Below, piece after piece: positions 11,501-22,679 of a DNA stretch of 64,000 nt. Numbering within the stretch: position 1 is the stretch's first letter; every line of letters starts with the position of its first letter. Made by a program: the position numbers and the translations under genes. Source of the DNA: Atriophallophorus winterbourni (Eukaryota; Platyhelminthes; Trematoda; Plagiorchiida; Microphallidae); contig JACCGJ010010473.1 in the NCBI GenBank assembly GCA_013407085.1, positions 62,001 through 126,000 on the forward strand, written 5' to 3'. The notes beneath the pieces are model-generated. The model did not search any database, was not told the DNA's origin, and was given only the letters and a program-made list of their open reading frames with translations.

Positions 11501-12435
11501 AGTGAGAAGAAAAAAACTCTCTGGTGCATGGGAATATGGCCACGACAGAGTTATAGTGAAGAGGTACAAAAAGCATGCATGGGATATACCAAGCGATAAT
11601 AACGTGTTAAATACCCGCTACATAATTGGCAAATGTGCCGTTCTGGGCGCATAATCAAAGTGGAGATGACGCATTGTGGGTATATACTTGATGTACAAGC
11701 GGTTATTATCCCAAATGGCGTGGGTGCCATGACAGTGTCATGCTGCACGTACCCACTAGCTTTCGGCCATACTACTTTTTCGTAACAAACATAAGGTAAG
11801 CACGAATGCCAGATGGAAAAGATTGCGTATGGTGTGACTAATGCACCGTCTGAAGGCAGACAGGGTAAGTAGTCGGAAAGCGTTTTGCGATAAGGCGCAA
11901 AGGATATCGCCCAAGCCATCGGGCAAGGAGCGAGGTGTGATGAAAGAATAGGCGTCCCTGAGCTGTACGATGCCGGCATCGGTATCTTGCACTGCAGCGA
12001 TTTCGCTGAGTTAGAGGGAGAGTGGACGGTCTATCACACACGTTGTAAGGACAGGAATTGTGGCACCTAAGATATATCGTATGTCAGTCGTAAAGTGACT
12101 GACAAAATCCTGGTGCATAGTCTCTCTAGGAGAGTACCTACCCGACGATCCGTTGATTGATGTACGAGGGGCTTACATGCAGTAAACAAAGTAAACTGTC
12201 TGCCCTGTAGATTGTGTTCTAACCCGACTTGTGAATTGATCAGCAAGTGTAGTTATGTGATGCATATGACGTTTTGATGTAAAACGTGTCAAAGAATGTA
12301 AAAAAATTATCCTAAAAAAACGCCGATGTAAATCGGGAAAAGACGTACCGAAAAAAATCTCGAATTTTGCGTGAATTTTTAGCTTACCAGTAGTAGTACA
12401 CGAAGGATTCGTGCATCACGTCGGGCTCACCAATT

Positions 12436-12621
12436 TGTAGTAGACCAGGTTACTACAATAATATCCCCAAGAACGTTGGAGAAAAGGCACAGGAAATGGA
12501 AGATTTATAGCGGTAGCCAAAAAGGTACACGAAGGTACATGGTAGCAATCACGGAACACGAATCAACGGAAAGTGCGTTATCAAGGTCAATTGTTATATA
12601 CAGTAAAACAATGTTGTTACA
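12436..12621 (+). repeat. Right direct copy of the 186-bp terminal repeat
   Basis: This forms the right edge of the insertion. The next bases are ATGT followed by the resumed unit sequence CACGAAACAGCATTACCGCT. Confidence 0.85.
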
Positions 12622-12781
12622 ATGTCACGAAACAGCATTACCGCTGGGCCAAAATCGTGGTTTGTTCATCTACCTCGGCTGGTCCCGGCAATATTGTGTG
12701 TATCACATTGGCATGCTATTGGGTGAAACTTTTGGTCGTATTCACATCTGTTAATTCTTATCAATCTTTTGAATCAACTAG

Positions 12782-12805
12782 ATACGTCACCAGCGTATCG
12801 ACAAG
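12782..12805 (+). CDS. 24-nt micro-exon, unit B
   Basis: The acceptor ends ATCAACTAG (12,781) and the donor is GTTAGT (12,806). The 24 nt are open in phase 1 (about TSPAYRQ) and phase 0. Only phase 1 is open in all three copies, and phase 1 agrees with the 27-nt exons downstream. It belongs to the same gene as the ORF at 10,204 and the exon at 13,117. Confidence 0.5.
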
Positions 12806-13116
12806 GTTAGTCTGTTTTGATTACAATTGAATTTTTTTGTACATGCATTTATCATAATCGTATTTCGTCCGTCATAGAAGACATGAAGCCGTAAATAAGA
12901 TCGAATTTTATAACCCTCGTCTGTAGGTTTAACGTTCAAATTCGTTAATTCAACAACTCACGATCGTTTAATTAATTACGATCTCTCATGCCAATATACT
13001 TAACATGTCAGGCTAACGACTCCAGTTGTTTCCCAAATCGTTATGATCAGAATCATTGGTTTGATTAATCATTCCTAATAAAGACACTTTACTGTCACAA
13101 TGTGCTACCTTTTTAG

Positions 13117-13137
13117 GTTTTCGAGAGTTCTTCATCG
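13117..13137 (+). CDS. 21-nt micro-exon, unit B
   Basis: The acceptor CTACCTTTTTAG (ending 13,116) and donor GTAAAC (13,138) enclose 21 nt. Phase 1 reads about FREFFI. The unit C copy near 18,787 lost one base and its donor (now TTAGTC), so it would no longer keep frame. Confidence 0.4.
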
Positions 13138-13707
13138 GTAAACGTCTAAATAAGAATTTTGAAACTTAGAAGAACAACGTTTAGTTCATCGTACAATCAC
13201 TTAACATTTATGGATAATATCACAGCATTTCCCAATATTATTTACGTTGTTCGGTTTCATCACAGATTATGGACACAATCTTCTACACAGCTCAGCACAT
13301 ATTATAATTAGAAATCAGCCGACAAGCCTAAACTGTAGGTTTGTAATCAGTAATTAGCAACATATATGTTGAAGCAATTGTTTTCACGCGTGAGCAGATC
13401 AAAAACAAACTGCGTGTATTTATTTTCATTATTCGACTAATTGTCGTAAGTTGTCTAGAAGACGCAGTAAATTGTAGAGCGTTTTTAAAGCTACCACAAA
13501 CCTAATACCTATGTTATTCATTTCAGTTTTACAACCTTGACATTGTTTTCAATGTTAGTACACATGTTAACTTTCGTGATTTCATCCAACCTGTAAAGTT
13601 ATTAACGTTAATTTTGCGATAAAAACACGGTGATTGTCTATATTTAAAGGAGGGCTCAATACGTTAACAAATAATGAATATACAATTAATAATCTGTTTT
13701 TTCTTCC

Positions 13708-13796
13708 ACATAATAATATATAATTTAAATATATAATAATATAATAATATTATAATATAATATAATATATAATATAATAACATAATATGAAAATAC
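13708..13796. repeat. TAATA-type low-complexity tract, unit B
   Basis: Interrupted TAATA/TATAA repeats end about 55 bases before the 27-nt exon at 13,853, matching the tracts in unit A. Confidence 0.85.
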
Positions 13797-13852
13797 CTTA
13801 TTTATAACAGATTAAGCCATGATTAATTGATGCAAGTTATATTTAATTTCAG

Positions 13853-13879
13853 AACGTGAAAGGTTGGAGGAGAAATTGA
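13853..13879 (+). CDS. 27-nt micro-exon, unit B
   Basis: The acceptor TTTAATTTCAG (ending 13,852) and donor GTAAGG (13,880) enclose 27 nt that are open only in phase 1, giving about xRERLEEKL. The next bases, still open as SKEPDIQI, align with the 3' half of the 69-nt exons at 31,030 and 33,490. The retrotransposon at 13,999 begins about 120 bases downstream. Confidence 0.6.
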   Translation, partial: NVKGWRRN

Positions 13880-13998
13880 GTAAGGAACCAGATATTCAAA
13901 TTGATTTCCTCCGTCTCTTTTAGATGAGATTGTAATTCGCAAAAATATATACCGATTAAAATTGGATGTTAAATTTGCATAATATATTTGTTAACCCT

Positions 13999-16811
13999 AT
14001 TGGTTCCAAGGTTGTCACGGCCGGGGCTCCCAATGGATAAGCTCCCAATTTCAAAAACGATACAATGGCACGCGTCTCATATAGCCTCTGACAACCAAGT
14101 CTAGGTTCTGGCCTGCTTGCGTTGTCATGTGTGACCCGGCGAAAATGCTTCTACTGACAGGAGAAAGGGCGAATGCGGCTGACTAACGCCTTAAAACAGC
14201 ATGCTTCGAGCAGGTAGAACTCGCTAATCCATAGAGGCGGCCTACCTAGGAGGGGGAAAACCTTTATCTCAATCTCCACTGCTTGTTTCTACATCTACGC
14301 ATGGAAAAGGATAAGGTTCAGTTTCGAGGACAAATCCGGAGCCGGAATGTAGCTACGCAGTCCGAAATCTATTGAACTCAGTCCTGCCAGTTCCTGCGAC
14401 GGCATCGTTGTCCAAAGGTATCAGCCTAGCTGTTTCTTTGTTTTCAGTGGTGCCGTGAAGAGAAACCACTTGCTGCATGTGCAACAGTTAGTTCTCCAAA
14501 CTAAACTGCCCTGGCCTACATCACAACGCGCCAACGGAGAGGACACTCCATTCCCCTTCTACGGAGAATAAAACGGAAGCAGCAGATACCGGTTAAACGC
14601 TATGGATCGACTGGCGTAGAGCTAAGCGCCTTGGGCTGCTATCGACGTTGAGAGAGACTTCTAGGTCTTATTGGACGGCTACCGCCCTTCTCAATGTTGG
14701 CAGTCCCCAGTGAACAAGTTGATGTCTCTCCACGTTCTGCTATCCGTATAAAGTGCTTGAGTATTACGAATTACCGATAAAAAAGACTGAATCTTCTTCG
14801 CACTAGCAAATCGAAATACCAAACAACAATAGTCAGTTTTGAAACGTGCAACCTGTAACGCCGTGCCATGTTTACAGGATTTTATTACGGCGTCTGGAAT
14901 ATCAGAGACGCTAGAAAGTCCGCCGTGAATAACAATGAGCTAAAGATGCTCAATATCGACGTGGCTGTCCTACAAGATACGCAAATACCGAACACTGGTG
15001 AGCTAACAAACAGTGATCACACATTCTTTTGGAAAGGAAAAGGTTCTCATAAGCCTCGACTGCATGGAGTTCAGACTGCCGTATTGGACGACATATTCGA
15101 AGCCACAGAACCGAGCAGCAGCGGGAGCGAACGGATGTGGACTTTATATCTGAGGTGCATTACTGGTACCATTACGTTGGTCAACGTTTATGCATCAACG
15201 CTTTCTGCGACGCCTGGTGAAAAACAGCTTTTCATCATAACCTCTCAGCTGTCCTGAAATACGTGTCACATAAATATTGTGTAGTGGTATTGGGTGATTT
15301 CAATGCGAAAGTTGTTGCAGATTACGAGTTCAGGCCAAACAGTCTCGGAATGTTCGGTGTAGGTGAAACAAATGATAATGGTCAACTACCTTCAGATTTG
15401 TGCACACAATTATATTTTTGTGTCAGTAACACTTTCTTCTGATTAAAACCACAGCATGAGGTCACCTGAAAACATCCTCGCTCTTTGTATTGGCATCAGC
15501 TTGATATTATTATTGCTAATCGAACTGATATAGGAAGCGTGCTCCTGACGATATCATATCAAACAGCCGACTGCGACACTGATCATTCACTGGTCAGTGC
15601 AAAACTGGGGCTTTCCAACACGAGATTCCACCGCACTTAATTATCTGCTAAGCCTAGGATAGACGTCACTCGCATGCGCGAACCTAATCAAACTGAGAAA
15701 ATCGTGAAAGCCTTCACATGCGAGTTAAATAAGACAGCCCCACTTGGATCTTCTTTAGAAAACTGAGAATTGATAAAAAGCTGCATATTTCGAGCCGCAC
15801 TTTCTACGTTCGGTCCGAAGAAAGCTTGAACGAGCGATTGGTTCGAAGCAAACGCTTCTGAAATGACTGCTGTGCTGTACGAGGAACGCTCAACATTATT
15901 AAGGTTCGAAAATATGCCAACAGATGGAAAATTACGTCTTCTAAAAGCAGCTAAAAATAAGGTTCAACATACTGCGAGACGATGTGCAAACGTTTATTAG
16001 ACTGAAGTTAGCCTCAATATCAAAAACCTGTAGATACACGAAATTATCACTGTATGTATGATGAGATCAAGAGCTCCATTGGCCCAAAAATCATAAAACA
16101 GCTCCCATTAAGTCTCTATCTGATAAGCCGATTGTCAAAAAAACTCAACAGATGGAAAGATGAGTAGAACACTTCTCCTCTTGCTGCTCTAAAGACAGTT
16201 CGGTTCTACCGCATGCACTTGAGAACGTCGACCGTTTGAGACCCTTGAATATCAAGATACTTCTTCTACTCTTGATAAGATCAATAAAGCAATCGACGGC
16301 TTAGCGAATGGAAAGCCCTGTGGTGACGACGAAATTTCACCTGAGCTCATCAAATGCAGTAGAGCAGCATTATAACAGGCTCTACACTACTCGAGTTTGC
16401 AATGCTGGCAGAAGGCTGGTGTCCCACAAGAGATGCGAGACGCGAATATTATAACACTTTTGAAGAACAAGTGTGACAGAGGCGACTGCAACAATTACAG
16501 ATGGATTTTCTTTCTAAATACTGTAGGCAAATTGTCTGCTCAAGTCTAGCAGATCTAGCTGCAAGTTTTCGCTCATAGAATTAAGTCACTGTGGCTAACG
16601 CAAGGAAAGATAAACCTTTGCCATGAGTTTCTCCCTCAGACAAGTTCGAAAAAGAAGTCCGGAACAGCATATGCCATTATACGGTGTTTTTATTTATATA
16701 AGTAAGGCATTCGACTACGTCAGCAGGCAGGCTCTATGCGCCTTTAAATCGCCTTTTGGTGCGCCTACTCTCGGTTTTTTCGTCGCTGCATTCTATCACA
16801 AGATACACTAA
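13999..16811 (+). mobile_element. RTE-like retrotransposon with endonuclease, 3'-truncated (unit B)
   Basis: After a 5' leader of about 870 bases, an APE-type endonuclease begins MFTGFYYGVWNIRD at 14,868 and stays open to 15,257. After a frame change it continues with GDFNAKV (near 15,293) and TDHSLV (near 15,580), both expected catalytic motifs. Later parts are broken by stops. The RT region starts near 16,280, shows KAFDYVSRQ near 16,706 and is cut at about 16,811, before the catalytic FADD box. The 5' junction TGTTAACCCTAT/TGGTTCCAAGG is shared with unit A, and a related unoccupied site is at 33,645-33,662. Confidence 0.85.
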
Positions 16812-17199
16812 TGTACTGCAAGCTGTGTAATTTTGGTGATGGAATTGTACGACGGAATTACGTCTTTAAATGTCTGCATGAAATTTGTTTACTTGAGAGT
16901 TAATTACACTTGTATTTCTTGACTGCAAATATTAGTCAATCTTTTCGTCGTTATTCACCGTAGTTCTTAAACGTTATGCACGATTGATTCGGCAAAATTC
17001 GCTTGAAATTTATTTGCCAAACATTTCGCGGATCACACAACAATTATGATGACACAGTTATGTAAAAAAGTGTTATCAATTATTTTGTGCAAAAAGAGTG
17101 GTTTCCCAAAACTGAAATTGGTACTACTCATATTTTGTACAGTAAATTGACAACGGACAAAATATCAAGATTTGAATAACACTTTTGCACGAATGTACT
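16812..17199. other. Unassigned AT-rich segment
   Basis: This joins the truncated retrotransposon of unit B to the start of unit C and has no counterpart in units A or C. I see no ORF, repeat or splice-site pair that I can support. Confidence 0.5.
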
Positions 17200-17706
17200 A
17201 AGCGCATTGGTAATAGTTTAACATGAATCAATTAAACCACATTGAAGCATAAAGCTGAATCGTTGGTGCACTTGGTCGCCGCGTTGCAAGCAAATAAATA
17301 ATGTTTTTCTCCTAACGTTTGAGAAACTTTCAACACGTTTCTCTTGAAAAGATAAAAGTTTCATACTATAACCGAAGTTTGTTTTGTTGCACCGTTATAT
17401 GAACTCGTGGTGAACATCTCGCTGAGACCTAGTCATCCATCTTGTTTGTAAGCGGAGCGTGGGTGTCATCATCATACGTTCGTGCACTCTTAACATTTTG
17501 GCAAATGACATAAAAATTAACTGGTTTATGTTTAATACATATAGTGCTTTCATAATGCTGACAAATGTGAGTGCCATCAGATAGATCGGTTTTAGGATAA
17601 ACGTTTTAATCTGCAAGAGAAGGGTCTTTGTCAGTAAAAGGTAATATACAAAGTGGTGGTCAGAATATACATTTCGGCAGCTCATTCATGGCGACCGTTT
17701 GACTGT

Positions 17707-17811
17707 TATATATTAAACGGAGTGTCGTGCGCTGCTCTCTCTTTATCAAGATTCAAGATTCATAAAACACTCACTAACGTATCTCACAAAAACTGCTCTG
17801 ACATGAAAATG
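17707..17811 (+). promoter_or_regulatory. TATA box and 5' exon with donor, unit C
   Basis: TATATATT at 17,707-17,714 is followed by a CT-rich start region. A donor GTAAGA follows position 17,811, and the acceptor TTTTTGAATAG ends at 17,958. Both sites match unit A, making C the copy with the most complete 5' splicing signals. Confidence 0.45.
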
Positions 17812-18091
17812 GTAAGAACACCAAGCCATCTGTTCATCTGAATTTCCAGCTGAAACCATCGTATTGAAAATACAAACGTTCTTGCACAAATGTTTGCAAA
17901 TTATTCAAAGTAATTTGTAACAACTTTCGAGATTCCAGCGAGTTACGTTTTTGAATAGACTGAGATACTACCTAGAACAAACATCCATAGTGTGTAAGTT
18001 GTTGTGTTCGGAAACCATCAGACCTAAATCCATTGCACGTTTGGTTCGCGAACCAATCTCCTCAAATTCCAATGAAACATGTTCACTGAAC

Positions 18092-18169
18092 ATGATTGTA
18101 TATCTGGGTTTTATTGCGATCTTGATGTTGGTTAAAACCGAAGTAACTACAACGGAGTTTGGCAATTAA
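18092..18169 (+). CDS. 25-codon signal-peptide-like ORF, unit C
   Basis: The ORF begins MIVYLGFIAILMLVKTE and ends VTTTEFGN. The hydrophobic core and stop position are kept while five residues differ from unit A. The exon would begin at 17,959. No clear donor precedes the stop. Confidence 0.4.
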   Translation: MIVYLGFIAILMLVKTEVTTTEFGN

Positions 18170-18448
18170 AATGTCTCTGAAAATCATTACAGATAAATAT
18201 TGCTTATTATTATTTGTAATAATTTGCGTGATAATTTTTTTCTTTTTCGTTAGAATTCCTCGTAGTCATTATTCTTGTTTTTATGTTCATGTCACGAAAC
18301 AGTTTTACCGCTAAGCCATAATCGTGGTTTATTCATGTACCTTGGCTGGCCCCGGCAATATTGTGTGTGTCCCATTGTCTTGCTATTGGGTGAAACGTTT
18401 AGTCGTTTTCACATCTGATGATTCTTATCAATCTTTTGAATCAACTAG

Positions 18449-18472
18449 CTACGTCGTCAAAGGATCAACAAG
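18449..18472 (+). CDS. 24-nt micro-exon, unit C
   Basis: The acceptor TTGAATCAACTAG (ending 18,448) and donor GTAAGT (18,473) enclose 24 nt. Phase 1 reads about TSSKDQQ. This is the best-preserved of the three paralogous 24-nt exons. Confidence 0.5.
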
Positions 18473-19349
18473 GTAAGTCTGTTTTGATTACAATTGAATT
18501 GTTCTGTACGTCCATTCATCATAATCGTATTTGATCTGACATACAAGACATGTAGCCGTAAATAAGATCGAATTTTATAACCCATGTCTGTGGGTTTAAG
18601 TTTCAAATTCGTTAATTCAACTACTCGCGATCGCTAAATTAATTACGGTTTTTTCTTTTGCTAATATGCTTAAAATGTCAGGATAACGACTCCAGTTGTT
18701 TCCCAAATCGTTATGATCAAAATCATTGGTTTGATTAATCATTCCTATTAAAGACACTTTATTGTCACAATGTGCTACCGTTTTAGGTTTTCGATAGTTT
18801 TCATCGTTAGTCGTCTAAATAAGAAACTTGAAACTTAAAAGAACAACGTTTATTTCATCGTACAATCACTCAACATTTACGGATAATGTCACAGCATTTT
18901 CCAATAATATTTACGTTGTTCGGTTTTATCACAGATTATGGACCTAATCGTCTACACAGCTCAGCACATATTGTAATAAGAAAGCAGCCGACAAGCTTGA
19001 CCTGTAGATTTTGTAGCAGTAATTAACAACATATATGTTGAAGCAATTGTTTTCACGCCTGAGCGAATCAAAGACAAACTGCGTGTATTTATTTTTATTA
19101 TTCGACTGAATGTCGTAACATGTCTAGTAGACGCAGCAAATTGTAGAGCGTTTTTAAAGCTACCACAAACTGGATACCTATGTTATTCGTTTCAGTTTTA
19201 CAACTTTGATATTTTTTTTATGATGGAACACATGTGAACTTCCGTGATATCATCCAACCTGTAAAATTATTACCGTTAGTTTCGCTAAAAAACACAATGA
19301 TTGTCTATGTATGAAGGAGGGATGGATACGTCAACAAATAATGAATGAA

Positions 19350-22300
19350 CCGACAGAAAGACCGCATTTGCTCCGCACCAACGATTTGAAATACCAAACA
19401 AAAATAGTCAGTTCTTAAACTTGAAACTTTTAACGTCCGGTCCATGTTTCCAGGATTATATTACGGCGTCTCAAATATCAGAGGCGTTAGATAGTCCGCC
19501 GTGATTAACAATGAGCTAAAGAGGTTGAATGTCGTCGTGGCTGCCGTTGAAGAGACGCGACTACGAAACAAAAAGTCATCATACATTCGTTTGGGAAAGA
19601 AGAGGTTCTCATGAGCCTCGACTGCATGGAGTTTGGATTGCCGTGTTGAACGACATATTCGAAGCAACAGTACCGAGCAGCAGCGGAAGCGAACGGATGT
19701 GGACTTTATATCTGGGGTGAATTACTGGTACCATTACGTTGGTCAACGTTTATACACCAACATACTCTGCGACGCCTGTTGAAAAAAAGCTTTTCGTCAT
19801 AACCTCTCAGCCGTCCTTAAATACGTGTCACAGAAATTTTGTGTAGTGGTATTGTGTGATTTCGACGCAAAAGTTGTTGCAGGTTACGAGTCTAGGCCAA
19901 ACAGTCTGCGAAGGTTCGGTGTAGGTGGAGCACATGAAAATGGACAACTCCTCTCAGAATTGTGCACACAATTATATCTTTGTGTCAGTAACACTTTCTT
20001 CTAAACAAAACCACTGCATAAAGTAACCTGGAAACATCCTTGCTCTGAGCATTGATATCAGCTTCATCTTATGTTTGTTGATCGAACTGATATAGGAAGC
20101 GTGCTCCTCACGGGATCATATCAAACAGCAGACTGCGACGTTGATCATTAACTGGTCAGTGCAAAACTGGAGCTTTTCAACACGAGATACCACCGCACTT
20201 AATTTTCTGCTTAGTCTAGGATAGACGTCACTCGCATGTGCGAACCTAATCTAACTGAGAGAATCGTAAAAGCCTTCACATACGAGTTAAACAAGACAGC
20301 TCCACTTAAATCTCCTTCACAAAACTGAGAATTGATAAAAAGCTGCATGGGCGAGCCGCACTTTCTACGTTCGGTCCAAACAAAGCTCGAACGAGCGATT
20401 GGTTCGGAGCAAACCCTTCTGAATTGACTGCTGTGCTGTACGAGGAACGCTCAGCATTATTGAGGTTCGAAGATATGTCAACAGATGGAAATTTGAGTCT
20501 TCTGAAAGCAGCTAAAAATAAGGTTCGACAAATTGCAAAACGATGTGCAAACGTCTATTGGACTGAAGTTAGCCTCGATATCGAGAAGCTGTAGATACAC
20601 GAAATTGTCGCTGTATGTATGATGAAATCTAGAGAGTCATTGGCCCAAACAATCATAAAACAGCTTCCATTAAGTCTTTATCTGATAAGCTGATTGTCGA
20701 CAAAACTCAACAGATGGGAAGATGAGTAGAGCACTTCTCCTCTTGCTGCACTAGAGACAGTACGATTCTACCGCATGCACTTGAGAATGTCGAACGTTTG
20801 CGACCATTGAATATCTAGATACCCCTGCTACTCTAGATGAGCTTAAAAAGGCAATCGACGGCTTAGCGAATAAAAAGCCCTGTGGTGACGACGAAATTCC
20901 ACCTGAGCTCATCAAATGCAGTAGAGCAGCATTATAACAGGCTCTTCACCACTCGAGTTTGCAATGCTAGCAGAAGTTTCGTATCATACAAGAGATGCGA
21001 GACACGAATATTATGACGCTTTTGAAGTTTAAGTGTGACAGAGGCTACTGGAACAATTACAGATGGATTTTCCTTCTGAATGTTCTTGGTAAATTGTCTG
21101 CTCAAGTCTCACAGATCTAGCTGCAAGTTCTCGCTGGTAGAATTCAGTCAATGTGACTCACGCAAGGGAAGATCAACATTTGCCATTAGCTTCTCCCTCG
21201 GAATAGTTCGAGAAAAAAGTACGGAACAGCGTATGCCATTATACGGTTTTTTTATTTATATAAGTAAGGCATTCGACTACGTCAGCAGGCAGGGTCTTTT
21301 GATTATGTTTGATCTGATAAGCTTCCCTCAATGCTGCTCAGACTCGTTATTTCGTTTTACACAGGCATGAAAGGCTCAGTCCTTCTTACAGTTGCAGTTC
21401 ACAAGCATTCGAAATTCGCTGAGGCGTCAAACGAGGGTGTGTTCTTGCTCCCACACTCTTCAGCATTTTCTCTGCTCTGCTTCTGAAGCACGCCTGAATA
21501 GCGAGAACAGAAAGCGTCTATATACGCACGCGAAGTGATGGTTAGCTTTTTAACGTGAACCGTTTGAAAGCAAAAACCAATGTACGGGATGTGATAATCC
21601 GTGACCTGTTGTTTGCCGACGATGTGGCCTTTATTGTTCACTCCCAAAAGAACCTACATTCGCTAATGGACGGCTTTTCGACCGCATGCAAAGAATTTGG
21701 TCTATCAATGAGAACAAGCAAGACCGAAATCCTTGGTCAAGGGAATGTGTCGCCACCAATTATCACTGTTACAAATTGTCAGTTTGTACCAGTACATCAT
21801 TTCACTTATCTCAGTGTAACCATTGCGTAATACCTTTCGCTAGACACGAAGATTGATAAGCGAATTAGCAGAGCAGCTTTCATTTGGTCCCGATTAAACT
21901 CTCGTGTTTGAGGTAACCGCAAGCTGACTGTAAAGACAAATATTATGGTATATAGCGCAGGCGTACTAAATGCTCTACTGAACGCCAGTGAAAACTGGGC
22001 CACCCACGCAAGCTGACTGCTTTCCGTTAACGGAGCACCTGCTGTACCTTAAGCATATCGTGGGTGTACAGACTAACGCTGAAGTGCTTTCAAAAGCTGG
22101 TCTCCGGAGCACGTTAACCCTATCACGTCAGCGTTGCCTGTAGTGGCATGGTCATGTCTATAAAATGGAGAATGGTGGTATTCCAAAAGATCTACTCTAC
22201 GGTGAGTTGCAATTAAGAATTCGACCATTAAGCTGACGGCACTTACGGTACAGAGATGTTTGAAAAAGATATGAAATCTCTTGACATTAAACCCGCAAGC

Positions 22301-22660
22301 TGGGAAGAACTTGCTCTCGACCGCTCACTTTCGAGGTATTGTGTAAATCGTCGTCTGCAATCCGAGGTAGAGCAAAAAAAGCTCTTAGCTGCTGAACGCA
22401 GATCACTTCAACAGTGCTCAACTGCTGCAATAGAACAGAGTTCTAGATAACGTATCAAGCGCTGTGGCAGATATTGTTCCTTCCGAATCTGTATGTTTCG
22501 TCTTTCAAGAACATGCAAAACATTAAATTCGTTCGATGTGATGAACATCCATGGAAGACATCGACCGACGCAGGCCAAAAACTTTCAAATTCCCAATTTT
22601 GTTACACATATTCAAAGGAAGCTGCCGATCTAGCGCAGCAAATAATCTTTACGTGACACA
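19350..22660 (+). mobile_element. RTE-like retrotransposon, longest copy (unit C)
   Basis: The 5' end is truncated just before the endonuclease start (near 19,446). GDFN has decayed to CDFD and the TDHSLV position contains a stop. RT motif A (KAFDYVSRQ) is near 21,268. At 21,555-21,830 an open stretch includes an intact FADD box (21,612-21,623) and reads through the thumb-side region. The C-terminal region (22,256-22,455) and the zinc-finger remnant follow. Many stops and frameshifts make it non-functional. It shares its 3' part with 3,621-4,850 and 34,497-34,790. Confidence 0.85.
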
Positions 22661-22679
22661 ATTTTTTGTTATTTGTGAG

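Larger units (their letters stand above)
10408..12621. mobile_element. 2.2-kb element with 186-bp terminal repeats and ATGT target duplication
   Basis: ATGT occurs at 10,404-10,407 and 12,622-12,625. The uninterrupted site (TTCATGTCACGAAACAG) is present in unit C near 18,284-18,300 and, slightly changed, in unit A near 2,540-2,560. The outer ends read TGTAACA and TGTTACA. Three copies of one 186-bp sequence are present: inverted at 10,408-10,593, direct at 10,594-10,779 and direct at 12,436-12,621. The two direct copies are nearly identical, and the left inverted copy is clearly older. Between them lie 1,656 bp that look more GC-rich than the surroundings. Terminal TGTNA and 4-bp duplications recall Ginger DNA transposons. 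Direct TG...CA repeats recall LTRs, and repeats in both orientations recall Penelope-like elements. No transposase, integrase or RT was recognised. Confidence 0.75.
8400..17199 (+). repeat. Tandem unit B of the micro-exon locus
   Basis: This is the second copy of the unit. It keeps the collinear order signal ORF, 24-nt exon, 21-nt exon, 27-nt exon, retrotransposon, and is the best guide to the ancestral layout. Its promoter-proximal splice sites have decayed: the 5' exon donor is GTAAAA and the AG before the signal exon is AT. A 2.2-kb element at 10,408-12,621 interrupts it. Confidence 0.8.

Noticed and set aside
11147..11599. 150-aa plus ORF and 172-aa minus ORF in the GC-richer cargo
   Set aside because: They overlap on opposite strands across a tandem repeat and show no domain or promoter; probably a composition effect.
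10780..12435. Interpretation as the interior of a standard LTR retrotransposon
   Set aside because: The target duplication lies outside the left inverted repeat, not next to the direct repeats. No primer-binding site, polypurine tract, gag or pol is visible.
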